Source: Rhodoferax sp. OV413 (GTDB lineage: Bacteria; Pseudomonadota; Gammaproteobacteria; Burkholderiales; Burkholderiaceae_C). From it: a DNA stretch of 34,658 bases. Both the position numbers and the translations under genes were made by a program. Shown one piece after another: positions 20,169-30,424 of the stretch; position 1 is the first letter of the stretch, and each line of letters begins with the position of its first letter. The notes beneath the pieces are model-generated. The model did no database searches. It saw only the letters and a list, made by a program, of their open reading frames with translations, and had not been told where the DNA came from. The stretch is from the NCBI GenBank assembly GCA_945885775.1, contig CAMCZF010000004.1, forward strand, positions 1-34,658, in the 5' to 3' direction.

Positions 20169-22695
20169 GCAGAACATCCTGCGACAGGCCGTCGTGCCAA
20201 AAATCCTTGCGACACAGACCACGCGCCGCGCAGTAGTCGCAGCTCTGCCCAGCCCCAATCGCCGGCAAAACCTCGCCCTCTGCCATTCGCGCCACATCCG
20301 ATGCAATCCCCGCTAAAAGTTGCATGCGCAATGCCTCAATGCCAGGCTGCGCGTAGCTCCGGGTTCCCTCCTTCTCAGACACGTTGACATAGCCCGCAGT
20401 GACGGCATCCTGACCCAACAAGGCCGCATAAAAAGCCAGCTGGGTGTCCTCCGACGGCGCCTTGATCCGCTGAGCCGTGGTTTGACGACCCTCGGTTTTG
20501 TAGTCCAGCACCAGGGCGCTGCCGTCAGCCAGTCGGTCCACGCGGTCGATCTGCCCAACCAAGGTCAACTGACCCAACGGCTGCTCTCGCCAGACCTCTG
20601 CCGCACCGAAGCGCGCGCCAGCGGACTCGTGCTCTGCCAACCAAGCGAGGTAGCCGGCCCGAATACGCGGCCAAGCTGCGGCAAAAGGCAGAAATTCAGC
20701 AGGCGACAAACCCAAATCAAGCGTACTTTTTTCTGCTGCCGATTGCATCAGGGCCAGTCGTGCCGACATTTCAGCGCTCGGCGCAGCCGCCAGGGTCTCA
20801 TGAAAATGCCCCAGTACCGCATGCAGCCAATTGCCAAAATCACGTTTATCCAGCCCAGCGTCGAGTTCATCGGCCTCCTGCAGCCGCAACTGGCGCAGGG
20901 CAAAAAACCGGTACGGACAGCGCCGAAGGTCTTCATAGGCCGAACTGGACAACCGGGACAATGGCAGGCTCTGAGCGCGCGGCTGTGGCCGGAGGCCAGG
21001 CTGTGGCACAAGCCGGTGCAGCGCTCGCGGGTCTTTTGCCAGGGCAGGCGATCGATCCAACTGTAGTTGTTGCACCAAGCCGCTGGGCAGCAAGCTCTCA
21101 CCACCTTCACTGGTTCGCCAAAGAATATCAATGGACGGAAACTGCAGGGCGTAGCGCCAAGCATCCCTGAGTGCCAGCGCCAGGCGCTCGCGGGACGGCA
21201 ACCCCAGCAGGAGCCGTTGTGCGGGTGTCCACGGCCCTGGCGGCTCCGGCGATACTGGCAGCCGCACTTCATCACATCCCGGAAACACCACGGCCGCAAA
21301 CGGTCGCCCCAACAATTGCGTGAGCGGCAAAATGTGCACTTGGGCCTGGGCCGGGTGAGGCGGCGAGAAGCTCACACTCTCCAGCGTTTGGGTGACCCAG
21401 CCAATAAATGCCGGCAAGCCCATGCGAGCCGCCAGATCCTCAAATTCTTGTTCTGCGCCCTGGCGTAACCTCAATATATCGAGCGCTGCCTGCCCCGCCG
21501 CGTCTTCCAGCAAAAGTGGCCACTGGCCGCTGGCCTGCAAGGCCAAGCGCAGAGCGGCCAGCCATTGCGACAGTGGCCGCGCCGGTTGCAAGCTGTCGCG
21601 GACGGCTTGAATTTGCGGGCCCAATGGTTCGTCTGGACCCGGCGCTTGCCAGTCACGCACCCCTTCACGCCTCAGGCGGGTCTCCAGCACCGAAACCTGC
21701 GCGGCATCGAACGCCGGGGCGTTTTTCAGCCAATCCAGCACCTGGTCAGCACTGGCGTCCCAGAGGCTGCTGCGCAAAAGCGCCATTAGCGAAGCAGCCG
21801 CGCGGGTCGTCGACAGGGTCCAGCCAGTCTCATCGCGGACGGCCACGCCGCGTTCGGCCAACATGGCTCTCACCCGGCGCGTCAGAACACGGTCCTGCGC
21901 CACCAGCGCCACCGGGGCATGCCCCGCCGCAATGTGGTTCAGCACGCATGCACTCGCCCGCTCGGCCTCGTCGTGTAAATCTTGCGCCGCATGAAAGGTG
22001 ATCTGCCCCTCGGTAGGCGACTGCAACTGATCAGGCAGCAGCGACAGCGCCATCGCCCTGTTGCCGCGCAGGGTCAGCAGAGCCTGGGTCAAACCCTCAT
22101 CCTGAAAACCCTCCAATACCACCAACATCTCAGGCTCACAGCTAAACACCTGATCAGTGGGGTAGTTCGAGCTGCCGACCCAGGCCAGCGCCAGTTGCGC
22201 TGCTGCCGCTTCCAGGGACAGGACCGGTTCTGCCATACCGGCCGTCAGCAGCGGCGCCAATGATGCCGCCCAGACAGCCCGTCGCTCTGGCGATACTGCA
22301 GCACCGACCCGGGCCAAACTCCAGGCAGCTTCCATCAGCTTGGGCGTTAAGGTCTCCTGGTGTTCGCCCAAGCCCGTGCGTTTCAACAAGGCTGCTGCTG
22401 TCAGCACATCACGCGCCGCATCCAGTCGCAAGTCGTTCGGATCGAACGCGGGAGCACCCAGGCTGCGCGACCAGTTGCTGGTTGTTTCAAAACGGGGTGC
22501 AAATTGCGCGTGCACCGTTGTGCTGGCCTGGCGCCGTTGCCAGGCGCTCATGGCCTCCGCCATCAATTGCGCAAACGGAAGCAGCACAACGACCCGGGTA
22601 GGATGCACGCGACGGCGTTCCAACTCAACGGACAGCAGCTCAATCACCCGGTCCCACGCCAAATCGGCGTGATGCTTCTGGGCTAATTCAGGCAT
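20161..22695 (-). CDS. AddB-like PD-(D/E)XK nuclease family protein
   Basis: C-terminal nuclease [10 protein letters not shown]; Fe-S-type cysteines [10 protein letters not shown] plus [10 protein letters not shown]; 8-bp overlap (ATGAATGA) with the helicase gene. Confidence 0.9.
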   Translation of the reverse strand: MPELAQKHHADLAWDRVIELLSVELERRRVHPTRVVVLLPFAQLMAEAMSAWQRRQASTTVHAQFAPRFETTSNWSRSLGAPAFDPNDLRLDAARDVLTAAALLKRTGLGEHQETLTPKLMEAAWSLARVGAAVSPERRAVWAASLAPLLTAGMAEPVLSLEAAAAQLALAWVGSSNYPTDQVFSCEPEMLVVLEGFQDEGLTQALLTLRGNRAMALSLLPDQLQSPTEGQITFHAAQDLHDEAERASACVLNHIAAGHAPVALVAQDRVLTRRVRAMLAERGVAVRDETGWTLSTTRAAASLMALLRSSLWDASADQVLDWLKNAPAFDAAQVSVLETRLRREGVRDWQAPGPDEPLGPQIQAVRDSLQPARPLSQWLAALRLALQASGQWPLLLEDAAGQAALDILRLRQGAEQEFEDLAARMGLPAFIGWVTQTLESVSFSPPHPAQAQVHILPLTQLLGRPFAAVVFPGCDEVRLPVSPEPPGPWTPAQRLLLGLPSRERLALALRDAWRYALQFPSIDILWRTSEGGESLLPSGLVQQLQLDRSPALAKDPRALHRLVPQPGLRPQPRAQSLPLSRLSSSAYEDLRRCPYRFFALRQLRLQEADELDAGLDKRDFGNWLHAVLGHFHETLAAAPSAEMSARLALMQSAAEKSTLDLGLSPAEFLPFAAAWPRIRAGYLAWLAEHESAGARFGAAEVWREQPLGQLTLVGQIDRVDRLADGSALVLDYKTEGRQTTAQRIKAPSEDTQLAFYAALLGQDAVTAGYVNVSEKEGTRSYAQPGIEALRMQLLAGIASDVARMAEGEVLPAIGAGQSCDYCAARGLCRKDFWHDGLSQDVLHE

Positions 22696-22782
22696 AGGTC
22701 AAAGACACTGGGTGATGGGGCTTGGTTTCTGTCACAATTTCCCCACTTTAACTGTATCGACCACTCGACTTTAGGAAATACC

Positions 22783-23115
22783 ATGGCCAGCGAACTCATT
22801 AAACACGTCACCGACGCAACATTTGACACAGACGTGCTGCAATCGAGCCAGCCCGTTCTTGTGGACTATTGGGCGGAGTGGTGCGGCCCTTGCAAGATGA
22901 TCGCGCCCATCCTAGACGAAGTCTCGTCCGCTTACGCAGGCAAATTGCAAATTGCAAAAATGAATGTGGACGAAAACCGGGACATTCCGGCCAAGTTCGG
23001 CATCCGTGGCATTCCGACTCTCATGCTGTTCAAGGACGGACAATTGGCTGCGACCAAAGTGGGCGCTATGAGCAAGGCCCAGATGACCGCGTTTATTGAC
23101 CAACAATTGGCATAA
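22783..23115 (+). CDS. trxA: Thioredoxin
   Basis: [20 protein letters not shown] active site, [14 protein letters not shown]. Confidence 0.98.
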   Translation: MASELIKHVTDATFDTDVLQSSQPVLVDYWAEWCGPCKMIAPILDEVSSAYAGKLQIAKMNVDENRDIPAKFGIRGIPTLMLFKDGQLAATKVGAMSKAQMTAFIDQQLA

Positions 23116-23308
23116 TGCAACCGGTTAGCGATGGGGTTACCCGAGATCTTCACTAAGTTCAGTCGGGGCCTCGCTGATTGTTAAGGTCGCCGTTTCACCT
23201 TCTGCCACCTCATAGCCCTATTTTCCTGTCATAATCATCTGAGATCGCTGGCTTTCAACCTGAGCCGGTTCGAGTTCTTGGTTTAGAACGCTGTGGTTGC
23301 GGATACCG

Positions 23309-23358
23309 TTCCGCCACTCCCCAAACCTCCCCCCGGCATTTGTTTTCAACCCATTCAG
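23309..23358 (+). promoter_or_regulatory. C-rich, G-poor rut-like tract in the rho leader
   Basis: 50-nt stretch with 23 C and 5 G directly upstream of the rho RBS/ATG. Confidence 0.45.
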
Positions 23359-23367
23359 GGCTATTTC

Positions 23368-24633
23368 ATGCACTTAAACGAACTCAAGGCACTTCACGTG
23401 TCCGAAGTCCTCAAACAGGCCGAAGAGCTTGAAATCGAAAACACGGGGCGAATGCGCAAACAGGAGCTAATGTTTGCCATTATCAAGAAGCGGGCTCGTA
23501 CCGGCGAACAGATCATCGCCGATGGTGTGCTTGAAATCCTGCCAGATGGCTTTGGCTTCCTGCGCAGCCCTGACACCAGCTATACCGCCAGCACCGACGA
23601 CATCTACATCAGCCCCAGCCAGGTGCGCCGCTTCAACCTGCACACCGGCGACATGATTGAGGGTGAAGTCCGCACGCCCAAAGATGGTGAGCGCTACTTT
23701 GCCCTGAACAAGCTTGATCGGGTGAATGGCGGTGGGCCGGAGGACAACAAACACAAAGTGATGTTTGAAAACCTGACTCCACTGTTCCCCAAAGTGCAGA
23801 TGCGTCTAGAGCGGGAAAATGTCAAAACCGAGGAAAACATCACGGGGCGCGTGATTGACATTATTGCCCCGATTGGCAAAGGCCAACGCGCCCTGCTGGT
23901 GGCGCCGCCGAAAAGCGGCAAGACGGTGATGATGCAGCACATTGCCCACGCCATCTCAGCCAACTATCCGGATATCCATATGATGGTGCTTCTGGTAGAC
24001 GAGCGCCCTGAAGAGGTGACCGAGATGCAGCGCACCGTCAAAGGCGAAGTGATTGCCTCAACCTTTGATGAACCGGCAGCACGGCACGTCCATGTTGCTG
24101 AAATGGTTATCGAGCGTGCCAAACGGCTGGTTGAACTTAAAAAAGACGTGGTGATCTTGCTTGACTCCATCACCCGACTGGCCCGCGCCTACAACAATGT
24201 GGTTCCATCCAGCGGCAAGGTTCTGACAGGCGGCGTTGATTCCAACGCCCTGCAACGACCCAAAAGATTCCTGGGCGCCGCGCGCAATGTTGAAGAAGGG
24301 GGCTCGTTGACCATCATTGCCACAGCCTTGATCGACACGGGGAGTCGCATGGACGAAGTGATTTTTGAGGAATTCAAGGGTACTGGTAACTCCGAAATAC
24401 ACCTTGACCGCCGCCTTTACGAAAAGCGCGTGTTTCCATCGATCCAACTCAACCGAAGCGGCACCCGGCGCGAGGAGTTGTTGCTACAACCAGAAATTTT
24501 ACAAAAAACCCGTATTCTTCGGCAATTTCTGTACAACATGGATGAGATCGAGGCCATGGAAATGGTACTCAAGCAGATGCGTGCCACCAAGACCAACAGT
24601 GAATTCTTCGACATGATGCGTCGCGGTGGCTAG
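23368..24633 (+). CDS. rho: Transcription termination factor Rho
   Basis: [71 protein letters not shown] at 23368 with CAGGG upstream. Confidence 0.98.
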   Translation: MHLNELKALHVSEVLKQAEELEIENTGRMRKQELMFAIIKKRARTGEQIIADGVLEILPDGFGFLRSPDTSYTASTDDIYISPSQVRRFNLHTGDMIEGEVRTPKDGERYFALNKLDRVNGGGPEDNKHKVMFENLTPLFPKVQMRLERENVKTEENITGRVIDIIAPIGKGQRALLVAPPKSGKTVMMQHIAHAISANYPDIHMMVLLVDERPEEVTEMQRTVKGEVIASTFDEPAARHVHVAEMVIERAKRLVELKKDVVILLDSITRLARAYNNVVPSSGKVLTGGVDSNALQRPKRFLGAARNVEEGGSLTIIATALIDTGSRMDEVIFEEFKGTGNSEIHLDRRLYEKRVFPSIQLNRSGTRREELLLQPEILQKTRILRQFLYNMDEIEAMEMVLKQMRATKTNSEFFDMMRRGG

Positions 24634-24635
24634 AC

Positions 24636-24641
24636 TATAAT
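24636..24641 (+). promoter_or_regulatory. Candidate -10 element (TATAAT) between rho and rpmE2
   Basis: Perfect TATAAT just after the rho stop; no clear -35 at standard spacing. Confidence 0.3.
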
Positions 24642-24663
24642 TTACCTCTTCACGCGACAAGTA

Positions 24664-24707
24664 CGACAGGCTTTGAATTGAGCAAGGGTTTGCTCGAGGG
24701 CCTGTCG
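24664..24707 (+). promoter_or_regulatory. Two-stem hairpin in the rpmE2 5' leader
   Basis: Outer stem CGACAGGC (24664-24671)/GCCTGTCG (24700-24707); inner stem GAGCAA (24680-24685)/TTGCTC (24690-24695). Confidence 0.55.
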
Positions 24708-24733
24708 CGGCTGACGCAACTGATGGAGAATCA

Positions 24734-24991
24734 ATGAAAACCGGCATTCACCCCAATTACCGCGACGTGTGCTTCATGGATCTGTCCAACGGGTTCAAGT
24801 TCGTCACACGCTCCTGTGCCAACGCTAAAGAGATGATCAAAATGGAAGATGGCCGCGAACTGCCGCTGTACAAACTTGATACCTCTAGTGAATCGCACCC
24901 GTTTTACACTGGCACTCAAAAATCGGTGGACAACATGGGCGGCCGCGTCGAGCGCTTCCGCAATCGTTTTGGAAAGACTGCGGCCAAATAA
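24734..24991 (+). CDS. rpmE2: 50S ribosomal protein L31 type B
   Basis: MKTGIHPNYRDVCFMDLSNGFKFVTRS...SHPFYTGTQKSVDNMGGRVERFRNRFG; lacks the CxxC zinc motif of type A L31. Confidence 0.96.
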   Translation: MKTGIHPNYRDVCFMDLSNGFKFVTRSCANAKEMIKMEDGRELPLYKLDTSSESHPFYTGTQKSVDNMGGRVERFRNRFGKTAAK

Positions 24992-25015
24992 GCCAGCAAA
25001 ACAGTTTCCAAGTAA

Positions 25016-25047
25016 GGGCAGCTCGGTTTACCGTGCTGCCTTTTTTT
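25016..25047 (+). terminator. Rho-independent terminator downstream of rpmE2
   Basis: GGCAGC-T-CGG-TTTA-CCG-T-GCTGCC stem-loop followed by TTTTTTT. Confidence 0.88.
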
Positions 25048-25054
25048 ATTTGAC

Positions 25055-26779
25055 ATGAACCGACCTAACCCAGCTATCGTGGCTCAGGCAGCCGTGCAGC
25101 GGCTACCGCGTGCAGCGCTGGCACTGTTCTGCCTAGCGTATATTCTGCCGGGTTTTATAGGTCGCGCACCCTGGCGATCGGACGACATCACCGCTTTTGG
25201 CTATATGGCAGCATTAGCAGCTGGGGCTAGCTCTTGGATGTCACCCCAAATCATGGGTCTCGTGCCCGAAGTAGACGCTCTTTTGCCCTACTGGCTCGGA
25301 GCCTGGGCCATACAGCTGGCGCCTTCTTGGGTGAGTCCCGAATTTGCCGCCAGAGTCCCATTTATTGGGCTGCTGATGGTCACGCTGATAGGGACATGGT
25401 ACGGCACTTACCAACTGGCCCGAAGCCCGCAAGCGCAGCCATTACCGTTCGCCTTTGGCGGCGAAGCCCTGCCGACCGATTACGCGCGCGCGCTTGCAGA
25501 TGGTGCCTTATTGGCACTGATTGCTTGCCTCGGGCTAGCCCAACCCGGCCATGAGACGACGCCCATTCTGGCGCAGCTCGGTTTCTCTGCTCTATTGTTC
25601 TATGGCTTTGCGGCTTTTCCAAGTCGCCTTAGCCTCCCGCTGTTGGCTACAGCCGTAGGTTTGGGCGGATTGGTGCTCTCGGGAGCGCCTACTCTCGCCA
25701 CCCTGCTGGGCTTAGGCGGGTCGCTGACCTTACTGCTAAACACCGGCGAAGGACCGGCCGAAGTCCGTTCTGCCAGGCTGCGGGCTGCGACCATGGCCGC
25801 CTTGGCGCTTCTGGCGGCATCTCTTGCTAGTGCGCTGCAGCTTTGGCATTGGCGCATCGCCTTGCCGCCGGCCGCCGGGCAAACCTGGCTTGGCATCGGC
25901 AACCTACTGGTCTGGTTCACTTGGCCGGCTTGGCCACTGGCCCTTTGGACCTTATGGCGATGGCGACGCCATTTAGTGCGCAATCTGAGTCGCCCCAGTC
26001 GGCACCTAGCCTTACCATTGTGGTTTATCCTGGTCACCCTGGGGACAACGCTCTCCACCACCTCACCAGAACGCACGCTACTGCTGGCTCTGCCAGCCCT
26101 CGCCTCGATGGCAGCATTTGCACTGCCAACACTTGGGCGAACCGTTGCGGCTCTCATCGACTGGTTCACACTCCTGTTCTTTTCAGGTTGTGCTGTCATC
26201 ATTTGGCTGGTGTGGGTGGCGATGCAAACAGGCGTCCCATGGCAACCGGCCGCCAATGTAGAGCGCCTGGCGCCTGGCTTTGTCCCGAGCTTTTCGATCG
26301 TGCCATTTCTTATCGCACTCGCCGCCAGCGGCGCCTGGGTCTGGCTGGTCAAGTGGCGCGCCGGTAGGCATCGGGCAGCGATCTGGAAAAGCATGGTTCT
26401 GCCAGCCGGAGGGGCTGCCCTGTGTTGGTTGCTGCTTATGACCCTGTGGTTACCGCTACTGGATTACGCGCGTAGCTATGTGACTCTGGTGCACCGCACT
26501 CTGATCACAATGCGCCCTGAGCAGGCTGGTGATTGCGCAAATAACTTTGGTCTGAACGTCGGTCAGATCACCGCGTTTGAGCTGCACGGCCACCTGCTTG
26601 TGAAACCCGCCGACACCGCCACAGAGTGCCGATGGCTGATTGTCAATCGGGATGCTGCCACATCGATGCCTGCCACCCTGGATTTATCGCCTTGGACGCT
26701 GATTTCGCAGCAAAGTCATCCGACCGACAACAGCGACAATTTATTGATCTACAAGCGCAAGGTCCAACCCACCCTCTAG
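25055..26779 (+). CDS. Large polytopic membrane protein, possibly GT-C glycosyltransferase-like
   Basis: 574 aa, many hydrophobic segments, PEVDALLPYWLGAWAIQLAPSWVSPEFAARVPFIGLL resembles ArnT/PMT-type proteins; short C-terminal soluble segment. Confidence 0.7.
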   Translation: MNRPNPAIVAQAAVQRLPRAALALFCLAYILPGFIGRAPWRSDDITAFGYMAALAAGASSWMSPQIMGLVPEVDALLPYWLGAWAIQLAPSWVSPEFAARVPFIGLLMVTLIGTWYGTYQLARSPQAQPLPFAFGGEALPTDYARALADGALLALIACLGLAQPGHETTPILAQLGFSALLFYGFAAFPSRLSLPLLATAVGLGGLVLSGAPTLATLLGLGGSLTLLLNTGEGPAEVRSARLRAATMAALALLAASLASALQLWHWRIALPPAAGQTWLGIGNLLVWFTWPAWPLALWTLWRWRRHLVRNLSRPSRHLALPLWFILVTLGTTLSTTSPERTLLLALPALASMAAFALPTLGRTVAALIDWFTLLFFSGCAVIIWLVWVAMQTGVPWQPAANVERLAPGFVPSFSIVPFLIALAASGAWVWLVKWRAGRHRAAIWKSMVLPAGGAALCWLLLMTLWLPLLDYARSYVTLVHRTLITMRPEQAGDCANNFGLNVGQITAFELHGHLLVKPADTATECRWLIVNRDAATSMPATLDLSPWTLISQQSHPTDNSDNLLIYKRKVQPTL

Positions 26780-26792
26780 GTCAAAAAATATC

Positions 26793-28124
26793 TCAGCCGA
26801 GTTGGCGAACGCGTTCCAGCGGGAAAATGATGCTGAATCTGGAACCTTGACCTGGCGTGCTTGCAATAGTCAGTTCGGCACCGTGACGCTGTACGACATG
26901 CTTGACAATTGCCAAGCCCAGCCCGGTACCCCCAGTGTCCCGAGAGCGGCTGCGATCGACGCGATAAAAGCGCTCGGTCAGCCGAGGAATATGCTCAGGG
27001 GCAATGCCCGGACCAGTGTCCCGCACAGAAAACTCAACGCTTCCATCCAGCAAAGTCTCAACGCCCACATGCACCTCACCGTTGAGAGACGTGTACCTGA
27101 CAGCGTTGGTGACTAGATTACTGGCAGCACTGAGGAGCTCGCTCGCCGACCCACTCAACTCGCACTGACCCTGACTGGCAAACACAATGTTCTGGATCCT
27201 CCCAGCTTTGGCGCAAAGCACCGCTGACAGCTCACGCGCCTCGCGTTCCAACTGCGCCATCATGATGGGCATAGACACCCAGTCTGCCAGCCCCGGCGGC
27301 GGGCTACCCTCCAGCCGCGACAGCATCAGCAAGTCATTCACCAGCGTTTGCATGCGTTGGGCTTGTAAGGCCATCGTACCCAGGTAGCGTTCGCGCTCGG
27401 TCTCGCTAAGCGTCAGGGTTTGCAGGGTCTCGACAAAACCGGAGAGAACCGTCAGAGGTGTACGAATTTCATGCGATACGTTGGCGACGAAATCTCGGCG
27501 CATCGCCTCGGCTTGCTCGAGCGCTGTCACGTCGCGCGACAGCAGCAGCAAGCGCCCCTCACCATAGGGGTGCAGTTGAATGGACAGACTGACCGGTCGC
27601 AAAGCCGTGCTGCCACGACCAGGAACGGCCAATTCATGGCTGTAGTCGCGCCCAGCCAAGTAGGCCGCAAAACCGGGATCGCGGACCAGATTACCCAAAT
27701 ACTGCTGCAAGTCGCGCCGGGCGTCGAGCCCGAAGTGCTGGGACGCCGTGTGGTTGAACCACTCGATTCGGCCCTGCGCATCAAGCAGCACCACGCCGTT
27801 TGGAGAGGCTTGCAAGGCGCCCAGAAAATCGTTCAAACGATCTTGGCTATCGCTGGTCATCCGCTCCCGCGCACGGACCAGGCGGCGCACTCTCTCGGCA
27901 ATTTCGCCCCACAGTCCAGAGGTAGGCGCTGGTTGCGCCACATCACCAGCGCGAACCCATCGCAGCAAGCGAGCGCCCCTGAAAGTATCCGCCATAAACC
28001 AGGCAAGGCCAAAGGCTACCACGCCTGCCAAAGCGCCTTTATCAGGCTGGACTGGCAGGACGAGCCAACCGCACAAGCCGCCAGCAACTTGGAACCCAAA
28101 AAAACCAACTGCGCGCCAAATCAT
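26793..28124 (-). CDS. phoR: Phosphate regulon sensor histidine kinase PhoR
   Basis: PAS, FVANVSHEIRTPLTVLSGFVETL, VRDTGPGIAPEHIPRLTERFYRVDRSRSRDTGGTGLGLAIVKHVVQRH; downstream of phoB. Confidence 0.96.
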   Translation of the reverse strand: MIWRAVGFFGFQVAGGLCGWLVLPVQPDKGALAGVVAFGLAWFMADTFRGARLLRWVRAGDVAQPAPTSGLWGEIAERVRRLVRARERMTSDSQDRLNDFLGALQASPNGVVLLDAQGRIEWFNHTASQHFGLDARRDLQQYLGNLVRDPGFAAYLAGRDYSHELAVPGRGSTALRPVSLSIQLHPYGEGRLLLLSRDVTALEQAEAMRRDFVANVSHEIRTPLTVLSGFVETLQTLTLSETERERYLGTMALQAQRMQTLVNDLLMLSRLEGSPPPGLADWVSMPIMMAQLEREARELSAVLCAKAGRIQNIVFASQGQCELSGSASELLSAASNLVTNAVRYTSLNGEVHVGVETLLDGSVEFSVRDTGPGIAPEHIPRLTERFYRVDRSRSRDTGGTGLGLAIVKHVVQRHGAELTIASTPGQGSRFSIIFPLERVRQLG

Positions 28125-28169
28125 GGCACAGCCTTTTTCAGATTAAACGCAGGCGAGACGGGGGCGTCT

Positions 28170-28892
28170 TCAGGCATTGGCCTGTGAGCGAGCCACCTGG
28201 GTGACCTGTGCAGTTAGCCTATAGCCGGCACCGCGAACCGTTTCAATCATTTGCCCAGCGGTTGCGCCAAGTGCTTCCCGCAAACGCTTGACGTGCACAT
28301 CCACCGTGCGTTCTTCAATGAAGACATGATCGCCCCAGACTTTATCAAGTAACTGTGAACGACTGTGCACACGCTCGGCATGGTTCATGAAGTAATGAAG
28401 CAACTTGAACTCGGTCGGCCCCAATTTCAACATCTGGTCCATGAAGGTCACGCGGTAGGTGGAGGCGTCAAGGGACAGGCCCGCAATTGCCACCGTTCCA
28501 CCGACCTGTTCGGGGGCACGTCGACGCAGTACCGCACGCACCCGAGCCAACAACTCCTTGGTGGAAAAGGGTTTTGCAATGTAATCGTCAGCACCGGCGT
28601 CGAGCCCAGCCACACGATCTATTTCATCACCACGCGCAGTAAGCATAATAATTGGAACCGCTTTGGTCCGCGAGTTGGCACGCCATCGCTTGGCCAGAGT
28701 AAGCCCACTTTCGCCGGGTAGCATCCAATCCAGCAAGATGACGTCTGGCAGAACTGCATCGAGCTCGCATTGGGCTGAAGTGCTGTCCATGGCCCAAATC
28801 GGTCTGAAACCGTTGTGCCGCAAATTTACAGCTATCAATTCGGCAATAGCGGGCTCATCCTCAACAATCAGCACACCGGGTTGCTGCCTCAT
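28170..28892 (-). CDS. phoB: Phosphate regulon response regulator PhoB
   Basis: VLIVEDEPAIAELIAVNLRHNGF, DVILLDWMLPGESGL, winged-helix HVFIEERTVDVHVKRLREAL. Confidence 0.97.
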   Translation of the reverse strand: MRQQPGVLIVEDEPAIAELIAVNLRHNGFRPIWAMDSTSAQCELDAVLPDVILLDWMLPGESGLTLAKRWRANSRTKAVPIIMLTARGDEIDRVAGLDAGADDYIAKPFSTKELLARVRAVLRRRAPEQVGGTVAIAGLSLDASTYRVTFMDQMLKLGPTEFKLLHYFMNHAERVHSRSQLLDKVWGDHVFIEERTVDVHVKRLREALGATAGQMIETVRGAGYRLTAQVTQVARSQANA

Positions 28893-29590
28893 TTCACCAC
28901 CGATTCAATTTGTTCCATTGGCGTATGGCGCACATCCGCGCCTTTGACCACATAGATGATGAACTCCGCGATGTTTTTCGCGTGATCACCGATTCGTTCG
29001 ATCGCTTTTGCGAGAAACAGCAAGTCTAGGCTGGGTGAAATCATACGAGGATCTTCCATCATATAGGTCACCAACTTACGCACAAAACCATCAAACTCGC
29101 GATCGATTTGATCGTCTTCTTTCAAGATAGACACAGCTGCTTGCGTGTCCAGACGAGCAAATGCATCAAGCGCTTTGCGCAGCAAGCCAGACGCAAGATC
29201 GGCAGCCACCCGCAACTCAAGCGAAGGCAGAGACCGTGGCGCACCACTGTCGATGATGGAACGCACCATGCGGGCAATTTTTTCAGCCTCATCGCCGACC
29301 CTCTCTAGGTTTGCCGTCGTTTTAGAAATAGCAATGAGCAACCTTAAATCACGCGCCGTCGGTTGGCGACGGGCGATGATGCTGGAGAGTTCACGGTCGA
29401 TGTCCACTTCCATGGCATTTACTCTCGCCTCGGCAGCTGAGACTTCATTGGCAACTTCAACGCTAAATTGAGACAGCGCGTAAATTGCCTGGCGAATCTG
29501 GGATTCGACCAAGCCACCGAGCTCCATGACCCGACTGGAAACAGCGCTCAACTCGCTGTCAAATTGGGTGGAGAGATGTTTTTCGGGCAT
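28889..29590 (-). CDS. phoU: Phosphate signalling complex protein PhoU
   Basis: KHLSTQFDSELSAVSSRVMELGGLVESQI; AIERIGDHAKNIAEFIIYVVKG; 4-bp overlap with phoB. Confidence 0.97.
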   Translation of the reverse strand: MPEKHLSTQFDSELSAVSSRVMELGGLVESQIRQAIYALSQFSVEVANEVSAAEARVNAMEVDIDRELSSIIARRQPTARDLRLLIAISKTTANLERVGDEAEKIARMVRSIIDSGAPRSLPSLELRVAADLASGLLRKALDAFARLDTQAAVSILKEDDQIDREFDGFVRKLVTYMMEDPRMISPSLDLLFLAKAIERIGDHAKNIAEFIIYVVKGADVRHTPMEQIESVVK

Positions 29591-29599
29591 GAGAGATCC

Positions 29600-30379
29600 T
29601 TATCCAAAGCGGCCGGTGATGTAGTCTTCAGTTTCTTTGCGGTTAGGCTTGAAAAAGATTTGCTCTGTAGCACCAAACTCAATCAAGTCACCAAGGTACA
29701 TATAGGCTGTGTAGTCGCTGCACCGAGCAGCTTGCTGCATGTTATGGGTCACGATTACCACTGTGTAATCCGACTTGAGCTCGGTGATCAGCTCTTCGAT
29801 CTTGGCCGTTGAAATCGGGTCTAGCGCCGAGCAGGGCTCATCAAGTAACAACACTTCGGGCTTGATGGCAATGCCCCGAGCAATGCACAAGCGCTGCTGT
29901 TGCCCACCCGACAAGCTCGAGCCGCTTTGGTGCAGTTTGTCTTTGACTTCTGTCCACAGTGCCGCTTTGCGCAAGGCCCATTCGATACGCTCCTCTAGGT
30001 CAGTGGCATTCAGGGACTCAAACAACTTTACACCGAAAGCCACATTGTCATAAATTGACATAGGGAAGGGGGTGGGCTTTTGAAACACCATGCCAACCTT
30101 GGCACGCAACAAGGCAACATCTTCTTTACTGGTCAGCAAGTTATCGCCGTCCAGAAGAATTTCCCCTTCGGCACGCTGTTCCGGATACAACTCGAACATT
30201 CGGTTAAAAACCCGCAGCAATGTCGACTTCCCGCATCCCGATGGGCCGATAAATGCGGTTACTTTCTTCTCAGGGATCTCGAGATTGATATTCTTCAGCG
30301 CATGAAACTTGCCGTAGTAAAAATCAAGATTTTTGACCGAAATTTTCGGCCGATCCAGCACTGCACTTGCAACATTCAT
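29600..30379 (-). CDS. pstB: Phosphate ABC transporter ATP-binding protein PstB
   Basis: [56 protein letters not shown]. Confidence 0.98.
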   Translation of the reverse strand: MNVASAVLDRPKISVKNLDFYYGKFHALKNINLEIPEKKVTAFIGPSGCGKSTLLRVFNRMFELYPEQRAEGEILLDGDNLLTSKEDVALLRAKVGMVFQKPTPFPMSIYDNVAFGVKLFESLNATDLEERIEWALRKAALWTEVKDKLHQSGSSLSGGQQQRLCIARGIAIKPEVLLLDEPCSALDPISTAKIEELITELKSDYTVVIVTHNMQQAARCSDYTAYMYLGDLIEFGATEQIFFKPNRKETEDYITGRFG

Positions 30380-30424
30380 GGTGATCCAATCAATGATTGT
30401 CTTGTATTTAAATCGGTGACAGAG

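Noticed and set aside
20169-20306. Upstream extension of the UvrD-like ORF
   Set aside because: Lies within the 3' end of the AddB-like gene; canonical start with ATGAATGA overlap is at 20168.
21408-22001. 197-aa plus-strand ORF antisense to the AddB-like gene
   Set aside because: Pro/Ala/Arg-rich shadow ORF with no motif; minus-strand gene well supported.
22729-22746. CTGTCACAATTT upstream of trxA as a Pho box
   Set aside because: Single half-site only; no second repeat at proper spacing.
23226-23243. Possible Pho box upstream of rho (CTGTCATAATCATCTGAG)
   Set aside because: First half perfect but second half matches only 3/7; not a credible direct repeat.
23293-23367. 25-aa N-terminal extension of Rho
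   Set aside because: [16 protein letters not shown] matches the canonical Rho N-terminus; the extension covers the C-rich leader.
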